Shown here: one piece after another, positions 24,210-35,800 of the stretch
How positions within the stretch are numbered: position 1 is the first letter of the stretch
How the letters are laid out: each line of letters starts with the position of its first letter
Assembly (NCBI GenBank): GCA_001643675.2
Contig: LSRY02000001.1
Span: forward strand, 1,297,501-1,361,500
From: Monocercomonoides exilis
Lineage: Eukaryota; Preaxostyla; Oxymonadida; Polymastigidae
DNA length: 64,000 nt
Direction of reading: 5' to 3'
Made by a program: the position numbers and the translations under genes
Notes under the pieces: model-generated
Database searches by the model: none
What the model saw: the letters and a program-made list of their open reading frames with translations, nothing else
Told to the model about the DNA's origin: nothing

Positions 24210-27200
24210 TTAATGGACGCGAAGTCTTCCAGAGTCTTCAACTTTACCTCTGATACGATCAGTCAAAGCGGTCTTTTCCATCAATCTTTCGATGAAGCAA
24301 GGCATTCTGTATTGCCAGTAATGTTTTCTATTGTCTGGGTTGTTGATCACCTCATCCCATGGATTCTGGTGATACACTTCGTCATCGGGCAAAATGGCTA
24401 CCAGATCCTGATAAGGAAGGATAGTGAGCATAGCTGGCGAATACATGTGCATATCGACAATACGCTCCAGCTGGTCGTTGGGGAGAGATGTCGGGCGGGG
24501 CGAGTGGTTGCTTAGAGTGTTGTACCAGAAACAGTCTCTCACATGGCACTCCTTCTGAGCATCACCAGAGCGGTAGAACTCTTCGAGATCAGGGCGGTTG
24601 AGGTTGGTGATCTGCCACCATGCACGCAGTGGAGGCATGTCGTGTGTGGATGTGGTAGCAACAATGCCCTCGCTGTAGTTCTTTGGATGATAATAGTCTT
24701 CGCTTGGGTCGCCAGTCATACGCTGCACACGGAGTCCCAGAATGTTGAACTCGTGCATCACTTGCGGAATGATTGGGGTGAGCAAGCCAAGATCTTCTCC
24801 GCAGATGAGCATCTTCGACGCTTCCTTCATCTTCGGGAACTTTGTTCGTGCAGATGCGCCGTAGATGTCCTGATGCCACTCGTAGAAGTACTCCTTCGCC
24901 AGCTGCACCAGAGCTGCCTGCCAGTCTCCACCAAGCCTCTTCCACGACTCAGTGCTTGCCACATCAAAGCGAGGTGCATAGCCTCCATCGAACTCATACA
25001 AGCACACGCTGTTGGTCAGGGCATAGAACTTCTTCATGTATGCATCCAGCTCCTTCAGTTCGTCTGATGTAGAGGAGTTTGTGATTCCTCTCTTTTCTGA
25101 CACATAGTCATGAATTGCAAGCTCATTGGGGAATTGTGGCTTGAACACAAAGTCTGAGTCTGATCCTTGTGGGGCTGGGTCGAGGTAGGTGCTGATGATA
25201 TCCTCGGCCTCTGCACCGAACTGTCGGTAAACAAGCTCTCTTGTGATGATTGGCTTGGTGAGTCTGCCAAATGTGTTTCTCAACCCGCGTCTCTCCAGTT
25301 CATATCCGGAGACCAGCCGTCCGGGATAGAAGCGAGCGTGAAGACCAGACTTGCAATCGCTTGGAATCTGCCAGATGCGATAGAAGCCCAAAATGTGGTC
25401 AATACGGAACGCGTGCATGGTGCGTGACATCACCTTCAGTCTGTTGCCCCACCACTCAAAGTTATCAGCCAGGATGTTCTCCCAGTTGTATGTTGGGAAG
25501 CCCCAGTTCTGCCCGTGTGTGGAAAACGCATCTGGGGGTGCACCAGCCTGTGTGTCGAGTCTGAAGTATTTTCGGAAGTACCACGTGTCGGCTGAGCGTG
25601 GATCCACACCGATTGGAATGTCTCCCTTCAGCCCAACATGGCACTCGTTGACGCATCTTCTGCTGGCCTCGCGCAGCTGGCGATCCAAATGATACTGCAC
25701 CCACATGTGGAACAGCACCTCGCGATACAGGCGGTGTGTTGGCTGTGTCATCTCCTCCACAATATTCTTAACATTTGCCTCATCTCTCAGCTCTTCAGGC
25801 CAATTCTGCCATTTTGTTGACTTATTTTGTCTGGCGAGTGTCTTGAATACAGCATACGACGGCAGCCAGTATGCAGCATCCTTTTGGAACTGGATGAACT
25901 CAGGATCTTTCTCAAAGCCGCCTTCGTGCGTCAGGTGGAAATCGAAGATGCGCTCTAAATATCCCATCTTCAGTCTCAAAGTTGCTTCGTAGTCAACTTT
26001 GGGCTTGTTGAGTTTTTCGCGCTGTGTTGGGAGATCAGCTGCGATATCTGCGGGAAGTGGCTTCAAGGAATCAATGTTGATGTAGATTGGATGTAATGCA
26101 AATGAAGAAGTGGACGAATATGGATAGGAATCCATCCAGCTGATGTCGTTGACTGTTGTGTCTGTGATTGGAAGTAGCTGGATAACTCGAAGTCCAGCCA
26201 TTTGACACCACTTTGCCAGAAGTGTAAGATCAGCAAATTCACCAATTCCAAGAGACTGCTTTGATCTAAGAGAAAATACAGGCAAAACAACTCCAGCTGC
26301 ACGGAAGTGAGGCTCGTTGGGATATCTGAAAGAAGGTGATTCTATGAAGATGATTTGTGCATGCCCTGCTGTTGGGTTTCTGCACAAATGAGTATTAATA
26401 GCTTGAGCAATATGTATTGCTTTGGGTTCATCCTCTTGAATAGTCCAAACAACGGTGTCAGGGGAAGTAATATCAATAGGTGTGGGTTTATAGCATTCGT
26501 TATTTGGACCAATCTCAATGTTTTCGCATTCCCATCCCAAATCGTGTGATAAAACAAATTTATATTGTACAGGAAGTTCATCAACATCAAATGTGCGGAT
26601 TCCTCTAAAAATTGGCGATTCGCTGTCATACAATGTTTGTGAATCTGCAATTCTCCAGAATGGCTTCTGTTTTGTTGCTCCAATCAAGCGAACGCTTTCA
26701 AGAGGTGAAATTAAAGGAACTGGTACTTCAAAAACAACTGAAACTTTTTCTTCCTCAGGTCTTTCAACTTTTGGTAATTTCTCGGGTTTGTTACGACGCA
26801 TGCAAACGTCTTGAATCAGTGATGATGATGCAACATCCTCAGTGAAGTTAGCTTTGTTATGCCACAAATCACGTACCTCAACTATTTCTCCTGGAGTAAC
26901 ATCAAATGAACGGAAATGACTTCTTTCTTCCCATCGAATATAATCTCCACTTTTGAAAAAGTACTAGAAAATTGCATAAAGCCATATATTTTTGAATGAA
27001 AAACAACAAATTGTTTAGATTTGACATCAGTTCAAAAGCGCACAACAAGAAAATATAATAATATTAATAAACCGTCTCTACTTAATTGATAGAAAACACA
27101 CTTTATATTCGAATTTTGTATTCATGTCTAAAGCAATAAATGCTTGCCAATATGAATCATGGCAAACCATTTGAATAGCTTTTGAAGGATTCCATTCTCC

Positions 27201-27290
27201 GAGCTCTTTCAATGAACCGCATATATACACGTTATCCCCCCATCGTGTATTATCGTAGCGAATGCAAAAGCAAGCTATAACTTTTGACAT
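24210..27290 (-). CDS. DPE2: DPE2-type 4-alpha-glucanotransferase (two CBM20 + GH77)
   Basis: Cytosolic disproportionating enzyme that transfers a glucosyl unit from maltose to glycogen-like glucan. Exons are 27290-27102 (ATG 27290, 63 codons) and 26963-24210; the 138-bp intron has donor GTGTGT and acceptor TTCTAG, giving 980 residues. The first CBM20 is split by the intron (NVYICGSLKELGEWNP, then FEYK|YFFKSGDYIRWEE). The second CBM20 spans about 137-220. GH77 starts near 285 (GVVLPVFSLRSKQSLGIGE). The nucleophile is Asp in RIDHILGF (about 585), the acid/base Glu is in CGEDLG (about 786), and STHDMPPLR carries the third acidic residue. The Asp-Glu spacing of about 200 residues, against about 50 in bacterial MalQ, shows the insertion typical of DPE2. 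Ends with TAA. Family assignment is strong; substrate preference is inferred from the family. Confidence 0.93.
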
Positions 27291-27962
27291 TATGATGATC
27301 TTGTAGATCAATTCCCATTAATTCACTAATTTTCAAAAAATTTCATCCTATCAATACAAATAAATGAACGAAACAATTTATTATTTTTGTTTTTGATGAA
27401 AATCAAAATGAAAAATGAAAAATAATATGTTTTTGAACTTCTTTTCGTGTCAAAAACAACTTTCATAATTTCCGAGTTTTGTATTATTTTAAGAAATTTG
27501 TTTCAGTGCAGCAAAATATATATAACTTTTCGATTTGAGAGAATTAAAGTATGACTGCTGTTAAAGAATGCAAATGAAGAATTGAACAAATGAATTTCAT
27601 TGTGTTAATAAACGTTTTTGGAGTTTGAATAAAAAAAGCAATACTCGAAAAAATCGCTATAAAGATTTGTGAACACCTATCAACACTAGGCATCTTTCTC
27701 TGTTGGTGGATAATTTTCGTATTTATTGTAAAAAACAATGATTTATACCAAACTTTTTCTGCTGTTGTTTCATTATTTAAGAAATATTTTTATTCAATAA
27801 TAATAATTGGGAAAATGAATAAACAGAAATTATTTATCGAAAAATTTGTGTGGATCAAAATTTTTGAGAAAAAAACATTTTTGTATTATCTGAAACAATA
27901 CAAAATATTGTTATAAACTGGTCGTTTAATTTATATGTGTATTTTTTCAAAAAGAGAATTTG

Positions 27963-27989
27963 ATATTGGTGATTATTTTTGAAATCATA
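27963..27989 (+). repeat. Solo copy of the 27-bp MITE end
   Basis: Matches the terminal repeat of the element at 28694-28953 with one difference (ATATTGGTGATT for ATATGGGTGATT, then the identical ATTTTTGAAATCATA). The bases beyond it do not match either inner end, and no opposite end was found, so it may be a degraded copy. Confidence 0.6.
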
Positions 27990-28260
27990 AAATTCTTCTG
28001 AGAATTTATTTTTCAAAGGCAATTTGTCATTGAGAAGAGATTTCGTATTCAAATTGATAAATTATGACAACTATTTTTTTATAAAAATGAAAATTTTTGT
28101 TCAAATTTAGATGAAGATTTTCAGTTCATGTTTATAATGGTGGTAACTTTCAATAACTGTAAACAGTGGCATTATCTCAACTACAATTAATAGTTATATC
28201 AATATAGCAAATTATTTTTGAAAACTTCCTTTAATAAAATTTTCAAAAAATTTCAAACTT

Positions 28261-28373
28261 TCATCAAATTTCTGTTCCAACTCTCGAAACTTCACAAATA
28301 AGAAAATGATAACAGTCCCAAAGTTTTATCTTTAATTTAAGAAAAGTTTCGTGAGTGGGAACAGAAATATGAT
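28261..28373. repeat. Imperfect inverted repeat, arms about 33 bp
   Basis: The left arm (28261-28295, containing TTTCTGTTCC..CTC.CGAAACTT) is matched by the reverse complement of 28340-28373, with a few mismatches and a spacer of about 45 bases. It could be a fold-back element or degenerate MITE. Confidence 0.6.
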
Positions 28374-28605
28374 AAAAATATTATTTTGTGGTTTTTTTGA
28401 AAATTATACAAATGAAACTTATCAAAAAACTTATGACAAATAATCGTATGAAATCTTCTTAAATGATTCCAAAAAATTAAACAAAATAAATAAATTAATA
28501 TATAAACTTATATACTAAATTTCTTGACAGTTTGGATGATTTATTGCGTAATCGAGAAATATTTTGTTTGAAAAAATGTCACTGATTTCTTTTTTATCCA
28601 AATTA

Positions 28606-28606
<1 letters not shown>

Positions 28607-28656
<50 letters not shown>
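28607..28656. repeat. Poly-A tract, about 50 bases
   Basis: Uninterrupted A run about 40 bases before the MITE-like element. Tract length may be inexact because of sequencing. A comparable T run lies inside an intron at 31632-31679. Confidence 0.9.
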
Positions 28657-28658
<2 letters not shown>

Positions 28659-28693
28659 ATAATTAATAAAATTTGAAAGAAAAAAAATTTTCT

Positions 28694-28953
28694 ATATGGG
28701 TGATTATTTTTGAAATCATATTTTTTCATTCAAAATTTTCTGTTCAAAAATTTATCTTGAATATTAACAAAAGAATACAGAAGAGTGAAAAGGCCTTAAA
28801 AACATCAACATCTTTATTTGAGCATGAAAATTTGTTCATTAAACAATTGTGATAAATATAAAAATTGTGGACAAAATCTTTTCCCAGTGACAAACAACCT
28901 TAAAAAAATGAACACCCCAAAAAAGTTATGATTTCAAAAATAATCACCCATAT
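28694..28953. mobile_element. 260-bp MITE-like element with 27-bp terminal inverted repeats
   Basis: The left end 28694-28720 (ATATGGGTGATTATTTTT then GAAATCATA) is repeated perfectly in reverse complement at 28927-28953. If the outer TA of each end is the target-site duplication, the element is [TA]TGGG...CCCA[TA], consistent with a Tc1/mariner-type insertion. No ORF is supported inside. Related ends occur at 27963, 62031 and 63956; the inner bases at 62031 match this element's right end and those at 63956 match its left end. Confidence 0.75.
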
Positions 28954-29648
28954 TTGGAAGATTTTTTTTAACATCATAAAAAAGATCAAAAATTGAAAAA
29001 ATAAAATAAATTGTGGTACTTGTCGATCAATGAAAAATTTTGGGTTTTTTTTTTTTTTTTGTATTTGACTTTTGAAACTGTGAGTTGTATGTGTTTCATT
29101 AATATTTCTCCAAAAATAAATCAATTTGAGAATTATTACAATCGAATTTACAATTTTTCAAAAAAAAAAATTAAATAAATAAATAATTAAAAACTTGCTT
29201 TCGAAAAGAAAATAAGTCTTGTTCTCTATGGAATTGCTATTTTTTGTTAACTCTTCAATAATTTTGAAAACAAGAAATGGGATGAAATTTCAGGTTTTGT
29301 GAAAAAAACAAGAATTTGTTCCAAACTTTTTCTGAAATTATATCATAATAAGTCTTGTTATTTCATGCAAAAATACAGAAAATCGTTTCATTTAGAAAAA
29401 CAAAAGAAATTATTCAGTGGAACAAAATTCAGAATGCAAAAAAATTTCTGCCAAATAGAAGAGATAAATAGTTATTTACTTGTTTCTTTGGATTCATCTT
29501 TCGTTGTAGCACATCATAAACTATAAAAACGAAATAAAAATTTTTTTTGGAGAAAAATTTTAAAAAAATAAACATAATGGAACGATCATATTTGAAATTA
29601 AATTCTGTTTTTTTGTAAAAGTCATTAGAAAACAAAGAAGCATTATTA

Positions 29649-31629
29649 ATGTCCATAGAAAGCGTTTTAACAGCGTTAAACGAACAAGTTCAAGATATTC
29701 ACAATTGGCGAAATATTCAGGAAATTGTGAGAAGTACATTTAAACTTATGAATGATATCCTTCAACATCAAGCAGAAGCCATTCGCCGTCTGGAACAGGA
29801 GAAAATTTCGCAATTTGAATACGCTGAAGGAATGAAGACCAAGGCAGATGCTGCTGACGTGAGCTTGAAGTTTGATGCAATTGGGAATGCTCTGAATGAA
29901 AAGGCTTCAACAGAAGATGTCGCTCACCACATGTCACTTAAAGCTGATAAAAATGCAGTTCAGGTGTGATGAATACTTGTCTTTTCCAAGCATTATCAAA
30001 TTTTTATTTGAAAACAATAAGGAAATTACAAGTGAGTTACGCACTCAAATGGAAAGAAAAACAGAGAAAAATGACATTAAAATGCTTTCATCTAGAATTG
30101 ACTTATTAACAGCAGAAGTGGCAGCAAAAGCAAATTCAGTCGATGTTGCAAGAGAAATGGAGTCGAAAGCGAATATTACAGAAGTTAACGAAGCCCTTGA
30201 TACAAAGTGTGACAGAAAAATTTACGATGATCTAATGGCACAAAAGGCTTCAAGAACAAGTGTTAGTAATGCTCTGAAGCATAAGGCGAATGTTGTTAGT
30301 GTAGAAGAAGCACTTTCAAAACGGCCAACATTTGAAGAGATTGAAAACATGATGAAACAAAAAGCAGATGTTGGTACACTTCAACAGATTACTCAATCAC
30401 GCCCAGACACAACGTTTGCTCTCGATTTTTTCCTTATATGAGATGAATTATTATCTAACCGTTTTTTTTTTTGAATAAAAATTTGGTGAAAAATAGAAAG
30501 ATAAAGGCAATGCTTGATTCAGCGGTAGACGATGTACAGGGTCGAATGGAAAACGAATTAAAATTGGTTGGAGACGATATCAGAAAAATATCTCAAAAAA
30601 TTGAATCAGATGGCCAAGTTGCAACAGCTAAAGCAGCTCAAGACGTTCGAGAGTTAAAAGTGTGAAAAATTTATAAAGAATATTCCATGAAATTGGATTG
30701 AAGAATTAGACGATAAAATCTTTTGACGAATCATTTTTTGTTTATTGAAAAGTTGATGATCAGAAATAATTTCATATTTAATTTCATTTTGATATTTATT
30801 AATGAGTTCATTCAATTTTCCGTAATATATTGTCTGCATTATTCTTTTATTAGGCTCTCATATCAACTAAAGTGGAACGAAACGAATTATCTGCCATGCG
30901 AGACTCGTTGGTACAATCCCAAAAAGCAGCTGCATTAACTTTAGGAGAGCAGATGGATTCTGCAGTTGGAGAACTTCAAAGAGGATTAGAAGAAACTCAA
31001 AAAGAATTGAGAGAAAGAGTAGGAGTGATGGCAACGAGAAAGGAACTTGCAGAAGAAGTGAAGGACAAAGTGGACAGGAACGAAATTGAAAGAATGATGA
31101 ATACTAAAGTCGATAAAGGTATGCAATAAATTTTGAATAGAATATTTAATGCGACATTTTTTTGGATGCTGTTATTGCTCGATAAAAATAAATTGTCCAT
31201 TTTCATTATTATGCTGCTTTTTGATAACACTGTAATGGATGTAACATCTTTTATTTGACTTATTTTAATGGAAAACAGACGAATTCCAGCAGACCATGGA
31301 AAACAAAGCCGATATTGCCGACGTGACTGAAGCATTAACTCTAAAAGCGAGCGCAGAAGATGTGAAGTGTGCATTTATAATGAAGAAATAATACATTAGA
31401 AAAATTTTTTATTAATATATATATAATTAATGCAACTATTCATTCTTTCAAAGAAAACTAACAGAGCAGACATCAACACATCGTGCCCACCTGAAGGCCA
31501 TTCACAAAACACTTGAAACGAAGGCGTCTACAGCAGCTGTTGAAGATGTTGCTCAGGCAATTGAAAAGCGCCCATCGATGAATGATTTAAAAGCTATCAA
31601 AGAGGACGTCGTTTGTATGTATTTTAAAA

Positions 31630-31680
<51 letters not shown>

Positions 31681-32702
31681 AATGGAAACGAAAGTTTGAG
31701 AAAAAATAAAAATGAATAATTTCGATAGAATGTCAAAACTTCTGTTCATTTTTATGCTTCTATACATTTAAATATTTTGAATATTTTGTTGTTTGATACT
31801 TGTTTTTCGCATATTCCTTCTTCAATCATTGAAAACTTATTAATATTTCAAAATTTGCTTCAATTCTTCATTTATAAACTTATTTTCAAATAGCCCCAGT
31901 AGAGTTTCGCACAGCGCTTGATTCACTCACAAAGGAAATAGAATCACGAGCCACTGTTGCAGACCTGCGTCAGAGCATTGTCCAGCAGAACGCAATCAAC
32001 GAGACACTCTGCGGAGAGCAATGTGTTGGAAGGTGGGTTTGGAGAAGCGGAAAGGTCAAGTCCTCAGGATTGATCCCATGGAATGTCCAAGTTGCCAACA
32101 GGTATATAATTGCTTTTCTTATTTTCTATGTAAATTTTTATTTTTGTGCTCATGTGCTTTATTGTTTTTAATTAATGGCAATTAAATATAAAAATATTGC
32201 TTTTGTTGTACCTCAGCGCACCAGACGTTTACTTATGGGAAAAAGATAAAAGTGTTCTTGGGATTGTTCAACCTGGTCTTTATGAGGTTTCTCACATAAT
32301 TTGATAATTGAGAATTATATTTCTCACTTTTTATTTATTTATTTATTTTTTTTTTTACTAAATTAACAGCTCACATTCGGATTTTATGCGAAAAAGAAAC
32401 CATCCGTTCAGGTTTTGGTGAATGGAGAAGCAATTCTTTCTGCGGTAAATACTGCATCGTTTGCAAGCATTGTTCTTTTTCTTATTTATAACTTCATTCA
32501 ATTTTTGAAAAATCTTATTAATAGATATGTTGTTCATCACTCTTCCGGAAGAATGCTGTCAGTTGGATCTCACCCAGCTGGAAATGTTACTGGATTAACA
32601 ATGATCGATTTTATTGCGCTTCCCCCTTCAGCTAAAATTTCAATTTCTTACAGTGGAGAAGATGGAGCAGAGGGATTCATTGGTTTGAAAAAACTCTGCT
32701 AA
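29649..32702 (+). CDS. Coiled-coil protein with C-terminal C1q/TNF-like jelly-roll domain, ten exons
   Basis: Exons by phase and continuity: 29649-29963, 30022-30413, 30497-30659, 30854-31118, 31279-31361, 31467-31614 (or from 31470), 31894-32101, 32217-32286, 32370-32458, 32525-32702. They give about 636 residues. The first two-thirds repeats K-A-[DNS]-x2-[DE]-V units of about 15-18 residues (for example ASTEDVAHHMSLKADKNAV), predicted coiled coil. The C-terminus resembles a C1q-like beta sandwich (WNVQVAN, GLYELTFGFYAKKKPSVQVL, GNVTGLTMIDFIALPP, SISYSGEDGAEGFIGLKKL). Donors are mainly GTNTG. The ninth intron (66 bp) is stop-free; its removal joins AVNTAS to YVVHHSSGR. The fifth junction (donor GTGAAG) is uncertain. 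A 48-base T tract sits in the sixth intron. Function unknown; a cytoskeletal or flagellar role is only a guess. Confidence 0.75.
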
Positions 32703-32857
32703 ATTCATTTCAATTCCATTATCATGACACATCACAACTCTCTTTGTGTTTGCTAAAGTAGTAATCACTATTATATATGTGTTTTCGTTTTCATTTAAAA
32801 AAATCAAAAATTCACAGATCTTAGTTTCCCAATTTTTCTTTATTAATCTTTGAATGA

Positions 32858-35800
32858 ATGGAAGGAATTCCAGAACAAGCGGAAACAGAAATTGATCCAG
32901 ATGTCCAAAAGGCGAGAGATACCTTGACATTAGTTGAGCGTATTTCCTCAAAAAATTGGAAAGTTCGAAAAGATTCTTATGAAGAGATAAACGAGAAAGT
33001 TAAAGATATAACTTCTTTTTCCGATTTAGAAGCAATTAGTTTGACTTATTTTCGATTATTTATTTTTTATTGAAAAATTTATTGATTTCATTTCGTGATA
33101 TCCTTTTTAAACAGTTGAATTGATGCCATCAATTTCAGGAGAAACATTCGCAGCTGCTCAACAATCGGCATTAGATTGTATTTACTCACTAATTACATGC
33201 TGCCCAGATCCAACAAAGCTTCGCTTTCAAGAAATCATCACTAATGTTGTCAAAACAGGTTTTGGAAATGGCAGGCCTCCAATAAAACGAAAGACTGCAG
33301 ACATCCTTCTTGAATCCATATTTCACGAACATGCGGAGTTGGTGTTGCCTGTACTTTGTTCAAAATCTGTTGACAAGGCAGTTAAAATGAGCATTCCTTC
33401 ATTAAATTTCCTGACAGAAGCACTGAAGTGTGATCCCAAAAATTTATTTTTAATAAAAATTAGTAAATTTTTTTTTTTAAATAAAAGTACTTTTGGCCCA
33501 ACAGTAATTCCTCCAGCTGAAATTGTGAAAGTTTTATGCACAAATGGGATTTTGGATAACAGAAACGGAGACGTTAGAAAAGAAGCAAATCTTTTGGGAG
33601 TGGAGCTTTTAAAATGGCTTGGGGATGGAGCAAAAGCAATGCTGAAATCGGTAAAACCACAACAAATGAAGGAACTAGAGGAAGCCTATGAAAAGACAGA
33701 CAAAGCGCGTCCAACGCCAAAGCGTCAACTCAGGTCACAGGTTGCTCAAGCATCTGCCTTGGCTTCTTCTGATGAGGAGGCATCATCATCCTCAACACCT
33801 TCGCAAAAGGGATCTTCGTCCGCGCCATTGGCACCAGCAGGAGTTGATCTGTATGACGTTATGCCGCCGGTTGAGGTATTGCCTCGACTTGTCACCAAAC
33901 AGTTCAACATTCACAAAGAAGCTCGCAATCCGAAATGGAACTTGCGAAAGGCTGCTTTCGATCAGGTGGCTGAAATCTGCTCTGTTCCGCATTTGGCTCA
34001 GGGAGATTACAGAGAATTGTTTCAGACGCTGCGAAATGGGCTGAACGATGCAAACGTGGCTGTGGTGTGCTCAGTGATCAACACATACACAAAACTTGCA
34101 TCTTCACTCAGAAAAGGATATGTCAATGGGAACTGGGGCAAGACCATTCTTCCCATTTTGCTGGACAAATTGAAGGAGAAAAAAACGAATTTGATAACAG
34201 CAGTCAAAGAGCTGTGCATTTCGCTGTGCCAATATTGCATTTCTGCCGATGAATTGGCGACTGAGACGTCGTCAATCTTGTCTGTTTCGAAGGTGAAAGA
34301 GCAGAGATTAGAAATAACCCATCTGCTTTCCGAACTGATTCCGAAATTGAAAGACGAGTCGACTGGCCGTGTGAGGAACCTGAGCGAAAACGGACAAAGA
34401 GAAATGGTCGAGGCGATGGTGAAGATGGTGAACGAAGACGGCGACGGGAAAGCGAGAGAGAGCGCTGCCAAGTGCTTGGGCGTGTTGGGCGCCTATTTTG
34501 GAAGAGAGCTGGTGGAGTCGAAAATAACACATCTGACACCCGTTCGAGCTGCACTGGTCAGAAAATGCTTGGACGACGAGAATGCCGTCGGGCGCAGCGA
34601 CTCTGCTGCATCTTCATCTCAAGTGCCCTCATCATCGTCACAGCCATCTTCGAGCATTTCTCCGCCTCCTCTTCCTCCGTCTGCCTCAAATGCATCCTCC
34701 TCAAAAGGGATCCATCGCACTCGTTCTTTGTCTCCTGCCCCTCAGAACAGCGCACTTGCATCGACGCTGTTGGGAACGATGACCAACGAAAAGGCAGGCC
34801 AAAGAAGCATTCCCACAATCCACGCCAGCAGAATCCCCACTTCAGGCATCAGAGGAAGAGGAGCGTCACAAGGCCAGTCGCTCTCGCTCAATGCGACACT
34901 TTCAGGAAACAAAGGAATGAACGAAGATATCTCATCATCTTCAGCTTCAGCTTCGGCTTCTGCATCTTCTTCTTTTAATGCAAGATCTCACTCCTCTTCA
35001 CCTTCACCCTCTGTTTCTCCGTCTTTGCCAATCAGTTCTTCATCTTTAGCAGGCAGAGTTGAGATATCACAGGAACTGAACCGTCTGATTCCTGCGCTGA
35101 GCTCGCCAAAATGGTTCGAGCGGAAAAAGGCGCTGGATGAAGCAATGAAATGCATTGAGTCAACGCAAAAGCAGTGCAGCATTGTGGGGCTCAGTGAGTT
35201 CATATCTGAGCTGAGCCGCTGGCTGACAGACAGCAACCGCATCTTTGTCCAGGAGTGTGCCAAGATGTCTTCTCAGCTGGCGCTCAATGTCGGGACAGGA
35301 ATCGCCTCACACGCCAAAGTGGTTGTGCCTCCTCTTCTGCAGCTGCTGAATGACAGCAACACGCGTGTGAGAGAGGCCGCGCTGCAGGCGCTCGACGAAT
35401 GGGCAGTCCAGTGCAGTTTTGTGAGGCTGATGCGCTTTTTGCCGGCTGTTCTGAAGAAAGAAGGCGCAAATGGAAGAAGAGAGGTGCTGGGCTGGATGAA
35501 TGCACAGATGGCACTTCTCAACGCTTCTCTGCAGAAAGAGCACTCAAACCAGCAGGCAAACGAGTCATCACAGCCAGACAGCCGATGCCCCTCGCCTTCG
35601 CTTTCGATCTCAACAAATCCAGGACTGAAAGCAGAGTATCTGCAGCACTTGCGCGAGTGCCTGCCGTGTGTTGCTCCGCTCACAAACGACAGAGACCCGC
35701 AGATCAAACAGCGGGCGCAGCTGGTCCACGCCGAAGCAACCAGACTGATGAACGAAGAGGAAGAGGAAAAAGAGCATCAAGCATCGCTCTCGCGCCAGGG

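Larger units (their letters stand above)
27291..29648. other. Long AT-rich intergenic region with repeats
   Basis: About 2.36 kb without a supported gene. It holds one solo copy of a 27-bp repeat end, an imperfect inverted repeat, a 50-base A tract and a MITE-like element, listed separately. Short open frames are low in complexity and rich in Phe/Lys/Asn, as expected from base composition alone. Confidence 0.7.
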
